From assembly GCA_046719715.1 (NCBI GenBank), contig JBDNCJ010000107.1:1-5500 (forward strand): a stretch of 5,500 nt of DNA, written 5' to 3'. Position numbers and translations under genes: made by a program. The DNA comes from JANWWM01 sp046719715 (GTDB lineage: Bacteria > Bacteroidota > Chlorobiia > Chlorobiales > Thermochlorobacteraceae). Position 1 is the stretch's first letter. Every line of letters starts with the position of its first letter. Of this stretch, positions 1 through 5,052 are shown one piece after another. The notes under the pieces were generated by a model that was not told the DNA's origin, ran no database searches, and saw only the letters and a program-made list of their open reading frames with translations.

Positions 1-632
1 TCGTTGCCCGAAAGGTTTTGATTGCAGAGAAAGAAGAACCACTTAATCGGCATCTTCGCGTTGCTCGAGACTTGCACGTAGCCGTATTCGCTCCACGCGC
101 CCGTGAGGAAGTAGCGTGCGCCGTCTTTGGCGTAGGCATCGGACGAGGCTTTCTTTTCGACGCGGAACGGAAACGAGAAGATTTTTTTGGCATCGACGAA
201 AAAGTCCAAAATGCAGTCGGCGCTTTCAGTGAAGGTAAAACTTTCAATGTAGCCGTTGCCCGACGAGGCTCGCACGGTTGAGAACGCGCCTGCGCGCGAG
301 TCGAAGTTGAAGATGAATTTGCCTGCCTCAGAGCCGCCTTTGGTCAGAACGGCGGTGATGCGATGTTGATTGTCCAACGTGCCGTATTCGGCTTTCGCGC
401 CGCCTTCTTCGGTTTCGGGCAGAAAGGCGAGGCGTAGTTCGCCCAAGCGCAATTCGCCGCTTTTGCTCTCAATCGTCAAGCCGCGATATTGAAGCAAATC
501 GGAAAAGACGACGTTCGTCGGCGACGACGCATCAAAGGCGAGCGGTTTGGGTTGCGCCAAAAGCAAAGGCGAGCCTAATGTGCTCAGTAGCAGCATGCTG
601 AACAGTAAGGCGGCGAAAAGTCTGTCGGTCAT
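1..632 (-). CDS. Secreted protein of unknown function, N-terminal 210 residues (3' end outside window)
   Basis: The minus-strand frame is open from an ATG at 632 to the left edge, giving 210 complete codons with no stop. Residues 1-26 are a classical signal peptide: a short charged start (MTDR), a hydrophobic core of about 20 residues (FAALLFSMLLLSTLG) and a likely cleavage after LLLA, before QPKP. The mature part is rich in alternating hydrophobic and polar residues, Gly, Ser and Thr (for example FIFNFDSRAG and YIESFTFTES), which suggests a beta-rich periplasmic, surface or exported domain. Residues 59-68 repeat GELRL twice. The start is well supported by AGGAG seven bases upstream. I do not recognise the family. 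It lies 31 bases downstream of a small gene on the same strand and is probably co-transcribed with it. The existence of the gene is quite sure; its function is unknown. Confidence 0.8.
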   Translation of the reverse strand, partial: MTDRLFAALLFSMLLLSTLGSPLLLAQPKPLAFDASSPTNVVFSDLLQYRGLTIESKSGELRLGELRLAFLPETEEGGAKAEYGTLDNQHRITAVLTKGGSEAGKFIFNFDSRAGAFSTVRASSGNGYIESFTFTESADCILDFFVDAKKIFSFPFRVEKKASSDAYAKDGARYFLTGAWSEYGYVQVSSNAKMPIKWFFFLCNQNLSGN

Positions 633-639
633 CGGTATT

Positions 640-644
640 CTCCT
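640..644 (-). promoter_or_regulatory. Strong ribosome binding site of the secreted-protein gene
   Basis: The minus strand reads AGGAG, then seven bases, then the ATG at 632. It is the clearest Shine-Dalgarno sequence in the window and decides the start of the secreted protein. It lies in the 31-base gap after the stop of the preceding small gene, so the second gene can initiate independently of the first. Confidence 0.75.
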
Positions 645-663
645 ATGGTTGTGTTGAAAAAAT

Positions 664-858
664 TCAGGTTTCTTCTCCGTCTGATTTCGATTTCGTCTCG
701 TGTTGCAGTTTCCAGACATCGAGAAAGTGCACGAGTTCGCTTGCATCTCGGAACGAGAGAATTTCCCCCGATTTGGCACTGCGCAATCTGAGCCGAAACG
801 AAGGCTCGCCGTTTTGCGTCAGCACGAGTTGCAAGACAAAGGTTTCGCGTTGTTGCAT
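664..858 (-). CDS. Small conserved-looking protein, 64 residues, unknown function
   Basis: The ORF runs from ATG at 858 to TGA at 666-664. The sequence starts MQQRETFVLQLVLTQ, continues with FRLRLRSAKSGEILSF around residues 21-36, and ends in a charged tail (HETKSKSDGEET). The pattern of beta strands rich in Arg and Leu, a 'RSxxSGEILxF' segment and then an 'ASELVHFLDVW' helix resembles small soluble proteins I recall from Chloroflexi and other bacteria, in which an S-x-x-T/S-G-E segment is followed by L-x-x-L-x-x-FL. No function is known to me for them. There is no signal peptide or membrane segment. The ribosome binding site is weak (AAGAA about 10 bases before the ATG). It is the first gene of a probable two-gene unit with the secreted protein. 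A longer minus-strand frame through the same bases (892-629) lacks these protein-like properties and covers the next gene's start, so I chose this one. Confidence 0.65.
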   Translation of the reverse strand: MQQRETFVLQLVLTQNGEPSFRLRLRSAKSGEILSFRDASELVHFLDVWKLQHETKSKSDGEET

Positions 859-925
859 TGAAATGGTTCTTCAAAATTCCGTGAAACCGCAAGTGCAGTT
901 TTCACGCTCGCAAGAAAAAATTCTC

Positions 926-945
926 ACTTGACGCAAACTTGACGC
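926..945 (+). repeat. Tandem 9-bp direct repeat ACTTGACGC
   Basis: ACTTGACGC occurs at 926-934 and again at 937-945, separated by AA, giving an 11-bp period that puts both copies on about the same face of the helix. The second copy contains the -35-like TTGACG of the proposed acylase promoter. Such spacing is typical of paired binding sites for a regulator; that reading is an inference. Confidence 0.6.
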
Positions 946-966
946 GCTCGCCAAATCATCTATAGA
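939..966 (+). promoter_or_regulatory. Candidate sigma70-like promoter for the acylase transcript
   Basis: TTGACG (939-944) fits the -35 consensus at five of six bases and is followed after 16 bases by TATAGA (961-966), which keeps the TATA of the -10 box. Initiation would fall near 973, giving a leader of about 115 bases before the ATG at 1087. The -10 match is imperfect, and if the host uses a Bacteroidota-type sigma factor the real promoter could lie in the AT-rich TTTTGAA tracts further downstream. Confidence 0.35.
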
Positions 967-987
967 TTAAAGTTTAAGTCCTTAATC
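965..987. repeat. Inverted repeat GATTAA-N11-TTAATC
   Basis: Six-base arms at 965-970 and 982-987 are perfect inverted copies with an 11-base spacer. The left arm overlaps the -10-like element of the proposed acylase promoter, which is where a repressor operator would be expected. Short AT-rich palindromes also arise by chance, so the functional reading is tentative. Confidence 0.35.
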
Positions 988-1003
988 TTGTGGGCTTAAC
1001 AGA

Positions 1004-1020
1004 TTCAAACTTTTTTTGAA
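1004..1020. repeat. Inverted repeat TTCAAA-N5-TTTGAA
   Basis: Perfect six-base arms (1004-1009 and 1015-1020) flank CTTTT. It could form a weak AT-only hairpin in the leader RNA or serve as a protein site. It is too weak and too AT-rich for an ordinary terminator. It overlaps the following TTTTGAAAAA tandem. Confidence 0.3.
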
Positions 1021-1033
1021 AAATTTTGAAAAA
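1014..1033 (+). repeat. Perfect 10-bp tandem repeat TTTTGAAAAA
   Basis: TTTTGAAAAA at 1014-1023 is directly followed by an identical copy at 1024-1033. The A/T tracts recur with the helical period, so the DNA here should be intrinsically curved. The second copy runs into the AAGGA sequence before the leader ORF. Related TTTTTGAAAAAA sequence occurs just upstream of the DinB-like gene. Confidence 0.6.
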
Positions 1034-1045
1034 GGATTGGACGTG

Positions 1046-1129
1046 ATGAATCGGAGCGAAGGGAACTTGGAGAAGGGCAAGCGCAAATGCGTATATTTTC
1101 AAGAACGAAATCCCGGGCAAGCCAAATGA
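1046..1129 (+). other. Candidate 27-codon leader ORF overlapping the acylase start region
   Basis: ATG at 1046 is preceded by AAGGA nine bases upstream (1032-1036), a better-placed ribosome binding site than those of most genes here. The frame reads MNRSEGNLEKGKRKCVYFQE and a further seven residues, then TGA at 1127-1129. That TGA overlaps an in-frame acylase ATG at 1126 (codon 14) as ATGA, the usual geometry of translational coupling. The peptide is basic and resembles nothing I know. It could be a leader that feeds ribosomes to the codon-14 start, or a chance frame. Low confidence. Confidence 0.25.
1069..1077 (+). promoter_or_regulatory. Ribosome binding site deciding the acylase start at 1087
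   Basis: The purine run GGAGAAGGG ends nine bases before the ATG at 1087. The alternative ATG at 1126 has no Shine-Dalgarno of its own (CCCGGGCAAGCC precedes it). This supports the longer protein, unless the later start is reached by coupling from the leader ORF. Confidence 0.5.
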
Positions 1130-3642
1130 AATCACGCATCATAAAAGTCATCGTCGGTATCGGCGTCGCGCTCGTCTTGATTGCACTGGGCGGCGCGGTT
1201 GCCGTCAATCATCTCATCAAGCGAAGCATTCCGAACTACGACGCAACGAAGCGATTAGAAGGACTTTCCGCACCGGTTCAAATTTTTTATGACGAGTTCA
1301 AAGCCGCGCACATTGTCGCTGAAACCAAGCGCGACCTTTTTTTCACACAAGGCTACGCACACGCGCGCGAGCGACTGTGGCAAATGGAAGTCCAACGCCG
1401 TGCCGCTAACGGTCGGCTCTCGGAGGTGTTGGGCGAAGGTGCAATCGGATTTGATAAACTCTTTCGCACGGTCGGCATCAATCGATTGGCGAAAGCACTG
1501 TGGGCGTGGGAGGGACTTTCGGAAGACTCGCGCACGGCACTCACCGCATACAGCGACGGCGTGAATGCGTTTCTGGACGAAGTGCGCCGAAAAGAAGCAA
1601 GCCTGCCAATTGAATTTGACGTGCTCGGCTACGAACCTGAATTATGGTCGCCCGAAGATTGCCTTGCGATTGTGCGCCTGATGGGCTGGGAACTCAACAT
1701 CGCTTGGCACATCGATATAGCCCTTGCGGAAATCGAGCACAAACTCGGCAAAGCCAAAGCGATGGAACTTTACCCCGAGTATCCCAAAGGCAAGCCAATT
1801 ATTGTATCGCCACAACCGACGGCGCAAGCCGTGCAATCCCTCACCGCCTTTCGCGAAAGTGATTCGGAGTTTCGCGCCGCGTTTGGCTCACTTGGCTCGC
1901 ACATCGGAAGCAATGCGTGGGCAGTTACGCGCCACAAATCCACAACAGGCAAAGCGATTCTCGCCAACGACCCGCACTTGGGCTTCATGACGCCCTCGCG
2001 CTGGTATGAAGTTCAACTTCTCTGCAAATCCGAAAATCTCAACGCCGCAGGCTGTTCGCTGCCCGGCACGCCCGCGCTGGTGTTGGGCAAAACCGATAAA
2101 CTCGCATGGGGCTTGACAAACGTGATGGCAGACGATTGCGACTTCTTCCTCACCAGCGACACTACCTTCACGGAAGTGGTCGAGGAAATCAAAGTCAAGA
2201 ACGGTGAGCCTGTGCCGCTTCTCGTCAGGCTTTACAACAAAAACGGCGTCTCGGGCGTGGTGATTTCAGAAGACGTGCGGCGCAGATTTCAAGGACTGAA
2301 AACGGACGCGCTTCCCAAATTTGCCAAAGAAAAAAAAGCCGTCGTGATGCAATGGACAGGCTTTGAAAAATCGGACGAACTCAAAGCCATGCACGACGCA
2401 CTCTTCGCAAACAACTGGGAGGATTTTCGCAACGCCCTGCGCCACTTCGCCGTGCCCGGTCAGAACTTCCTTTACGCCGACACAGCAGGCAACATCGGCT
2501 ATCAACCTGCCGTCAAAATTCCGATTCGCTTGGATAAACAAGGCTTCTCGCTTCGCAACGCCGACGACTCACTTCAAGCGTGGCGCGGATTTATTCCCTT
2601 TGATTCACTGCCGCGCCTCTTCAATCCGCCGAGCGACTTCATCGTGAATGCCAATAACAAACTCATCGGCGATGAGTATCCCTACTACCTCTCTGCACTG
2701 TGGGAGCCGCCCTCGCGCGCCGAGCGTATCACGGAGCTCATCACGCAAAAAGAAAAGTTAAGTCCAAGCGACATTGAAGCCATGCAGTTCGACGTCGTCT
2801 CGCCGATGGCGCGCGACCTGATGCCGTATCTGATGAACGCGATTGCAAACGACACCACTGCCCGCCATCAACGTGCCATTGCTTATCTCAAAAATTGGCG
2901 ATATGATTTTTCCGAAAAAGAAATTGCGCCAACCATTTTCGCGCAGGTTCTCAAACAACTCTTGCGCAACACCTTTCACGATGAATTGGGCGAAGACGTC
3001 TATCAAAACTATCTCGCGCTTATCAACTCGCCCACACGCACCATTCAACGCATGCTTGCCGATTCTTCAATCAAACTCGTTCAGCGCGATTCGGTGATGA
3101 TTGAAGAACTCGTGTTTAATGATTGGTTTGATGATGTAACCACGCCTGATGTGAGAGAGACACGCGACGACATCATTCGCAAAAGTTTTCGCGAAGCGAT
3201 TGACATTCTGACGGAAAAAGTGAGCCCTGACGATGCGAATTGGCAATGGGGAAAAATTCACACGCTCACCGTGCGACATCTTTTCGGACAAAAATCCAAC
3301 GACGGCGTCGCACGATTTTTCAACTTCGAGACCGTGCCTTCAATCGGAACGGCAACCACCATCAACAACGGCGAATACTACTTCCGACAAGCCGACCCCG
3401 ACGGCAAAGCCCTTGTGAATGCGGAGCATAAAGTCGGTGCAAGTTCACGACGCGTCATTGATATGAGTAATCCAGATTTCTTTCGCTCTATCTTGCCCGG
3501 CGGCAACAGCGGCGAACCTGCCAGCCCGCATTACAGCGACCAACTGCCCTTGTGGCGAAAAGGTGAATTGCGAGAGTTCGTCACCAATCCCGATGCGTTT
3601 CAATCGCCGAAGTTTATGAAGACCGAACTTCTGCCGAAGTGA
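1087..3642 (+). CDS. Penicillin-acylase-family Ntn-hydrolase, membrane-anchored, 851 residues
   Basis: Amide-bond hydrolase of the penicillin G / cephalosporin / acyl-homoserine-lactone acylase family (peptidase S45, Ntn fold). A basic N-terminus and one hydrophobic segment at about residues 19-41 suggest export with an inner-membrane anchor or an uncleaved signal. The alpha-chain signature spans residues 61-116 (PVQIFYDE, then DLFFTQGYAHARERLWQMEV and GRLSEVLG). The autoprocessing site is Gly274-Ser275 in IGSNAWAV; Ser275 would become the N-terminal nucleophile of a 577-residue beta chain. Further conserved blocks are NDPHLGF, LPGTPALVLG, AWGLTN, and DDCD (349-352), which matches the DDVD calcium-site segment of E. 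coli penicillin acylase. VNANN at 520-524 has Asn523 in the place of its oxyanion-hole Asn, and Arg547 in RAERITEL also aligns. The C-terminal block is GGNSGEPASPHYSDQLPLW (805 on). Length is normal for the family and all catalytic positions are present, so it should be active. The substrate cannot be read from sequence. The start could instead be codon 14 at 1126. Confidence 0.95.
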   Translation: MRIFSRTKSRASQMKSRIIKVIVGIGVALVLIALGGAVAVNHLIKRSIPNYDATKRLEGLSAPVQIFYDEFKAAHIVAETKRDLFFTQGYAHARERLWQMEVQRRAANGRLSEVLGEGAIGFDKLFRTVGINRLAKALWAWEGLSEDSRTALTAYSDGVNAFLDEVRRKEASLPIEFDVLGYEPELWSPEDCLAIVRLMGWELNIAWHIDIALAEIEHKLGKAKAMELYPEYPKGKPIIVSPQPTAQAVQSLTAFRESDSEFRAAFGSLGSHIGSNAWAVTRHKSTTGKAILANDPHLGFMTPSRWYEVQLLCKSENLNAAGCSLPGTPALVLGKTDKLAWGLTNVMADDCDFFLTSDTTFTEVVEEIKVKNGEPVPLLVRLYNKNGVSGVVISEDVRRRFQGLKTDALPKFAKEKKAVVMQWTGFEKSDELKAMHDALFANNWEDFRNALRHFAVPGQNFLYADTAGNIGYQPAVKIPIRLDKQGFSLRNADDSLQAWRGFIPFDSLPRLFNPPSDFIVNANNKLIGDEYPYYLSALWEPPSRAERITELITQKEKLSPSDIEAMQFDVVSPMARDLMPYLMNAIANDTTARHQRAIAYLKNWRYDFSEKEIAPTIFAQVLKQLLRNTFHDELGEDVYQNYLALINSPTRTIQRMLADSSIKLVQRDSVMIEELVFNDWFDDVTTPDVRETRDDIIRKSFREAIDILTEKVSPDDANWQWGKIHTLTVRHLFGQKSNDGVARFFNFETVPSIGTATTINNGEYYFRQADPDGKALVNAEHKVGASSRRVIDMSNPDFFRSILPGGNSGEPASPHYSDQLPLWRKGELREFVTNPDAFQSPKFMKTELLPK

Positions 3643-3643
3643 G

Positions 3644-3814
3644 TTAAGTTGTTGGATTTGACTGTATTTTACCGTATTGGCGAAGCGAGGCTAAAACGAT
3701 TCGGCGGGCGGTTTCACACATGCTTAATCCCATCTTGAAGCGTTCTTCGGGCATGCGCGCAAGGAGCATCTCGCGATAGCGTTTTTGCATGTCGGGCGAT
3801 GTGTCGCTTTTCAT
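3644..3814 (-). CDS. Small helical protein, 56 residues (MPEERFKMG / CETARRIV type)
   Basis: ATG at 3814 to TAA at 3646-3644. The sequence opens MKSDTSPDMQKRYREM and contains LLARMPEERFKMGLSM and CETARRIVLASL. This fits a small uncharacterised helical family I recall from cyanobacteria, Chloroflexi and related bacteria, with the pattern 'R-S/T-P-E-E-R-x-x-M-G-x-x-M-x-x-x-A-R-x-I-V-x-A-S-L'. Members I remember run to about 75-85 residues, often ending in a LFLRFYG-like tail that is missing here, so this copy may have lost its C-terminus. No signal peptide or membrane segment. There is no Shine-Dalgarno; the ATG overlaps the stop of a frame upstream as ATGA, so it probably depended on coupling to an upstream gene that now seems to be only a remnant. 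It ends one base from the convergent acylase stop. Function unknown. Confidence 0.65.
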   Translation of the reverse strand: MKSDTSPDMQKRYREMLLARMPEERFKMGLSMCETARRIVLASLRQYGKIQSNPTT

Positions 3815-3890
3815 CTAGGGATTTCTAAAAGTTGAGCTAAGCGAAGGGTGTCAGTAAGCGTTCGCAAAAGTGTTGCGTCGTGTTTAGCAT
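3811..3890 (-). pseudogene. Possible C-terminal remnant of a lost partner gene
   Basis: Between the stop of the LytTR gene and the start of the 56-residue gene, one minus-strand frame reads HAKHDATLLRTLTDTLRLAQ then LLEIPR and stops at 3813-3811. The stop overlaps the next ATG as ATGA. The amphipathic Leu-rich end looks like the closing helix of a soluble protein; I am reminded of the '(Y/L)LRxWAxxLGLxDLLExAL' end of a nucleotidyltransferase-like family. The same frame stays open leftward into the LytTR gene (to an ATG at 3960), but that part is out of frame with LytTR and looks like a shadow. I read it as the tail of an otherwise deleted gene, with low confidence; it could be chance. Confidence 0.3.
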
Positions 3891-3892
3891 GA

Positions 3893-4639
3893 CTACCCTT
3901 TCCCGAATAAACTTTTGATGCTCGCGGAGCGTCGGCGCGCCACTGGGAGTTGAGTTCCATCGTCTAAACGAATGCAGTAGGTGCCATTGAACCAAGGCAC
4001 AAGTTCTTTGACGGCATCGAGGCGAACAAGATGAGCACGATGAATGCGCACAAAGTCTTTCGGATTGAGCCGCGCTTCAAGTTCATCGAGCGTGAAATCG
4101 GTTCGGAACTTGCCGTCGTCGAGATAGACGTAGACGAGTTTATCTTCGGCTTCAATGCGTTTGACGTCGTTGAGTCCGACGACGCGCAAGCGTTGCCCGA
4201 TATGCACCGTAAGCCGCGAGAGCGGCTCTTTGGTGCGCGCCTCTCTTAGCGACTCGATGTTTTCGCGGTGCTGTTCGCGGGCGTGAATGTCGTTGAGGTA
4301 ATCGAGCGTGCGCATCAAGCGTTCGAGTTTAACAGGCTTGGTAAGGTAGTCGAGCGCGTGAACTTCAAAGGCTTTGAGGGCGTAATCGTCATAGGCGGTA
4401 ACGAAGACGATGTAAGGGCGCGGCGCGGCAAGCAAATCTAAGACTTCGAACCCCGTCAGTCCCGGCATTTGAATATCCAAAAAGACGAGGTCAGGTTTTA
4501 GTTCGTGAATCATCGGCACGGCTTGTTTGCCGGTTTCGGCTTCGCCGATAATTTCTACATCGGCTTCCGCTTTCGCCAGAAGAGCACGAAAACGCTCGCG
4601 CGCCAGTTGCTCATCGTCGACTAAAATGCAGCGTAACAT
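3893..4639 (-). CDS. LytTR-family two-component response regulator, 248 residues
   Basis: DNA-binding response regulator of the LytR/AlgR type, acting in the cytoplasm. The receiver domain covers residues 1-118: acidic pocket Asp8/Asp9, phosphoacceptor Asp55 in LVFLDIQMPG, Thr81 in FVTAY and Lys101 in YLTKPVK, so all phosphorylation residues are intact. A charged linker (about 119-140) leads to a LytTR DNA-binding domain at about 145-246, with the typical RIEAEDKLVYVY, FVRIHRAHLVRLDAV and LPVARRRSASIK blocks. Length is normal. Partners are usually histidine kinases of the LytS/His_kinase type encoded next door, but none is in the window. It starts 12 bases after the stop of the DUF486 gene and has no Shine-Dalgarno of its own, so it is probably translated from a shared transcript. 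Target genes cannot be told from this sequence; family members commonly bind paired direct repeats. Confidence 0.95.
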   Translation of the reverse strand: MLRCILVDDEQLARERFRALLAKAEADVEIIGEAETGKQAVPMIHELKPDLVFLDIQMPGLTGFEVLDLLAAPRPYIVFVTAYDDYALKAFEVHALDYLTKPVKLERLMRTLDYLNDIHAREQHRENIESLREARTKEPLSRLTVHIGQRLRVVGLNDVKRIEAEDKLVYVYLDDGKFRTDFTLDELEARLNPKDFVRIHRAHLVRLDAVKELVPWFNGTYCIRLDDGTQLPVARRRSASIKSLFGKG

Positions 4640-4651
4640 GTTTTGTTAAAG

Positions 4652-4999
4652 TTATGAACGAAAAATAAAATAAACTGCACCGAGCAAACACAGCCCCGCC
4701 CAAATGTAATCTAACTTGAACGGCTCTTTCATATACGCCATGGCAAATGGCACAAATACCGAGAGCGTAATGACCTCTTGCAAAATCTTCAACTGCGAGA
4801 GTGAAAGGGCTTGATAACCAATACGATTGGCGGGCACTTGCAGAAGATATTCAAATAGAGCAATGCCCCAACTGACAATCGCTGCCACATACCACGCGCG
4901 TGATTGTAGATTCTTCAAATGTCCATACCACGCAAAGGTCATGAACACATTCGACGCGCTGAGCAGTAAAACGGTTTGAAGCCAAATTGGTATTTGCAT
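4652..4999 (-). CDS. DUF486 / DMT-family small membrane protein, 115 residues
   Basis: Inner-membrane protein with four hydrophobic segments (about residues 5-24, 35-53, 72-90 and 96-113). It carries the highly typical blocks of DUF486 (Pfam PF04342): SNVFMTFAWYGHLK near the N-terminus, SWGIALFEYLLQVPANRIGY in the middle and QLKILQEVITL before the last helices. The family is grouped with the drug/metabolite transporter (EamA/SMR-like) proteins because of its size and helix pattern, but no substrate is established. The length equals that of other members, so the gene is complete. No clear Shine-Dalgarno precedes the ATG at 4999. It is the first gene of a pair with the LytTR regulator (12-base gap) and is divergent from the DinB-like gene. 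Confidence 0.93.
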   Translation of the reverse strand: MQIPIWLQTVLLLSASNVFMTFAWYGHLKNLQSRAWYVAAIVSWGIALFEYLLQVPANRIGYQALSLSQLKILQEVITLSVFVPFAMAYMKEPFKLDYIWAGLCLLGAVYFIFRS

Positions 5000-5052
5000 A
5001 ATTCAGTTTGAGCAGGGTTTAAGTTATTTTTGAAAAAATTAACACGTAGAAA
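5000..5052. promoter_or_regulatory. Short divergent intergenic region with a TAnnTTTG-like element
   Basis: Only 53 bases separate the DUF486 start (minus) from the DinB-like start (plus), so both promoters must overlap here or extend into coding sequence. On the plus strand TATTTTTG at 5025-5032 matches the Bacteroidota -7 consensus TAnnTTTG exactly and lies 20 bases before the ATG at 5053. A TTTG sits at 5007-5010, but the spacing to the -7-like element is short for a -33 box. No minus-strand promoter is evident. Confidence 0.3.

Larger units (their letters stand above)
859..1086. promoter_or_regulatory. Divergent regulatory region between the small-protein operon and the acylase
   Basis: This 228-base stretch separates two divergently transcribed units, so it must carry promoters for both. 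On the plus side I see a TTGACG/TATAGA pair, tandem ACTTGACGC copies, a GATTAA/TTAATC inverted repeat, a TTCAAA/TTTGAA inverted repeat, a tandem TTTTGAAAAA pair and a short leader ORF. The minus-side promoter is not obvious; the best candidate is an AT-rich AATTTTGAAG tract about 12-22 bases before the ATG at 858. The individual elements are listed separately. Confidence 0.6.

Noticed and set aside
18..281. Plus-strand 87-residue frame
   Set aside because: It is the antisense shadow of the secreted-protein gene, which has a signal peptide, a ribosome binding site and an uninterrupted frame across 632 bases.
629..892. Minus-strand 87-residue frame overlapping the 64-residue small gene
   Set aside because: It is rich in Arg, Thr and Cys without protein-like pattern, has no ribosome binding site, and covers the strong ribosome binding site and start of the secreted-protein gene. 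The 64-residue frame looks like the real gene.
1004..1027. Hairpin plus T-run as an intrinsic terminator before the acylase
   Set aside because: The stem is only TTCAAA/TTTGAA with no G+C-rich core, and the T-run is in the loop rather than after the stem.
2266..3291. Several minus-strand frames of 74-96 residues opposite the acylase
   Set aside because: They lie wholly inside the well-supported acylase gene, have no ribosome binding sites or recognisable domains, and are explained by codon bias on the other strand.
3811..3960. Whole 49-residue minus-strand frame from ATG 3960 to the TGA at 3811 as an intact gene
   Set aside because: Its first part is out of frame inside the conserved end of the LytTR gene and looks random (MELNSQWRADAPRASK). 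Only the part after the LytTR stop looks protein-like, so I kept that part as a possible remnant.
4031..4249. Plus-strand 72-residue frame opposite the LytTR gene
   Set aside because: Antisense shadow of the conserved LytTR domain; no ribosome binding site and no family resemblance.
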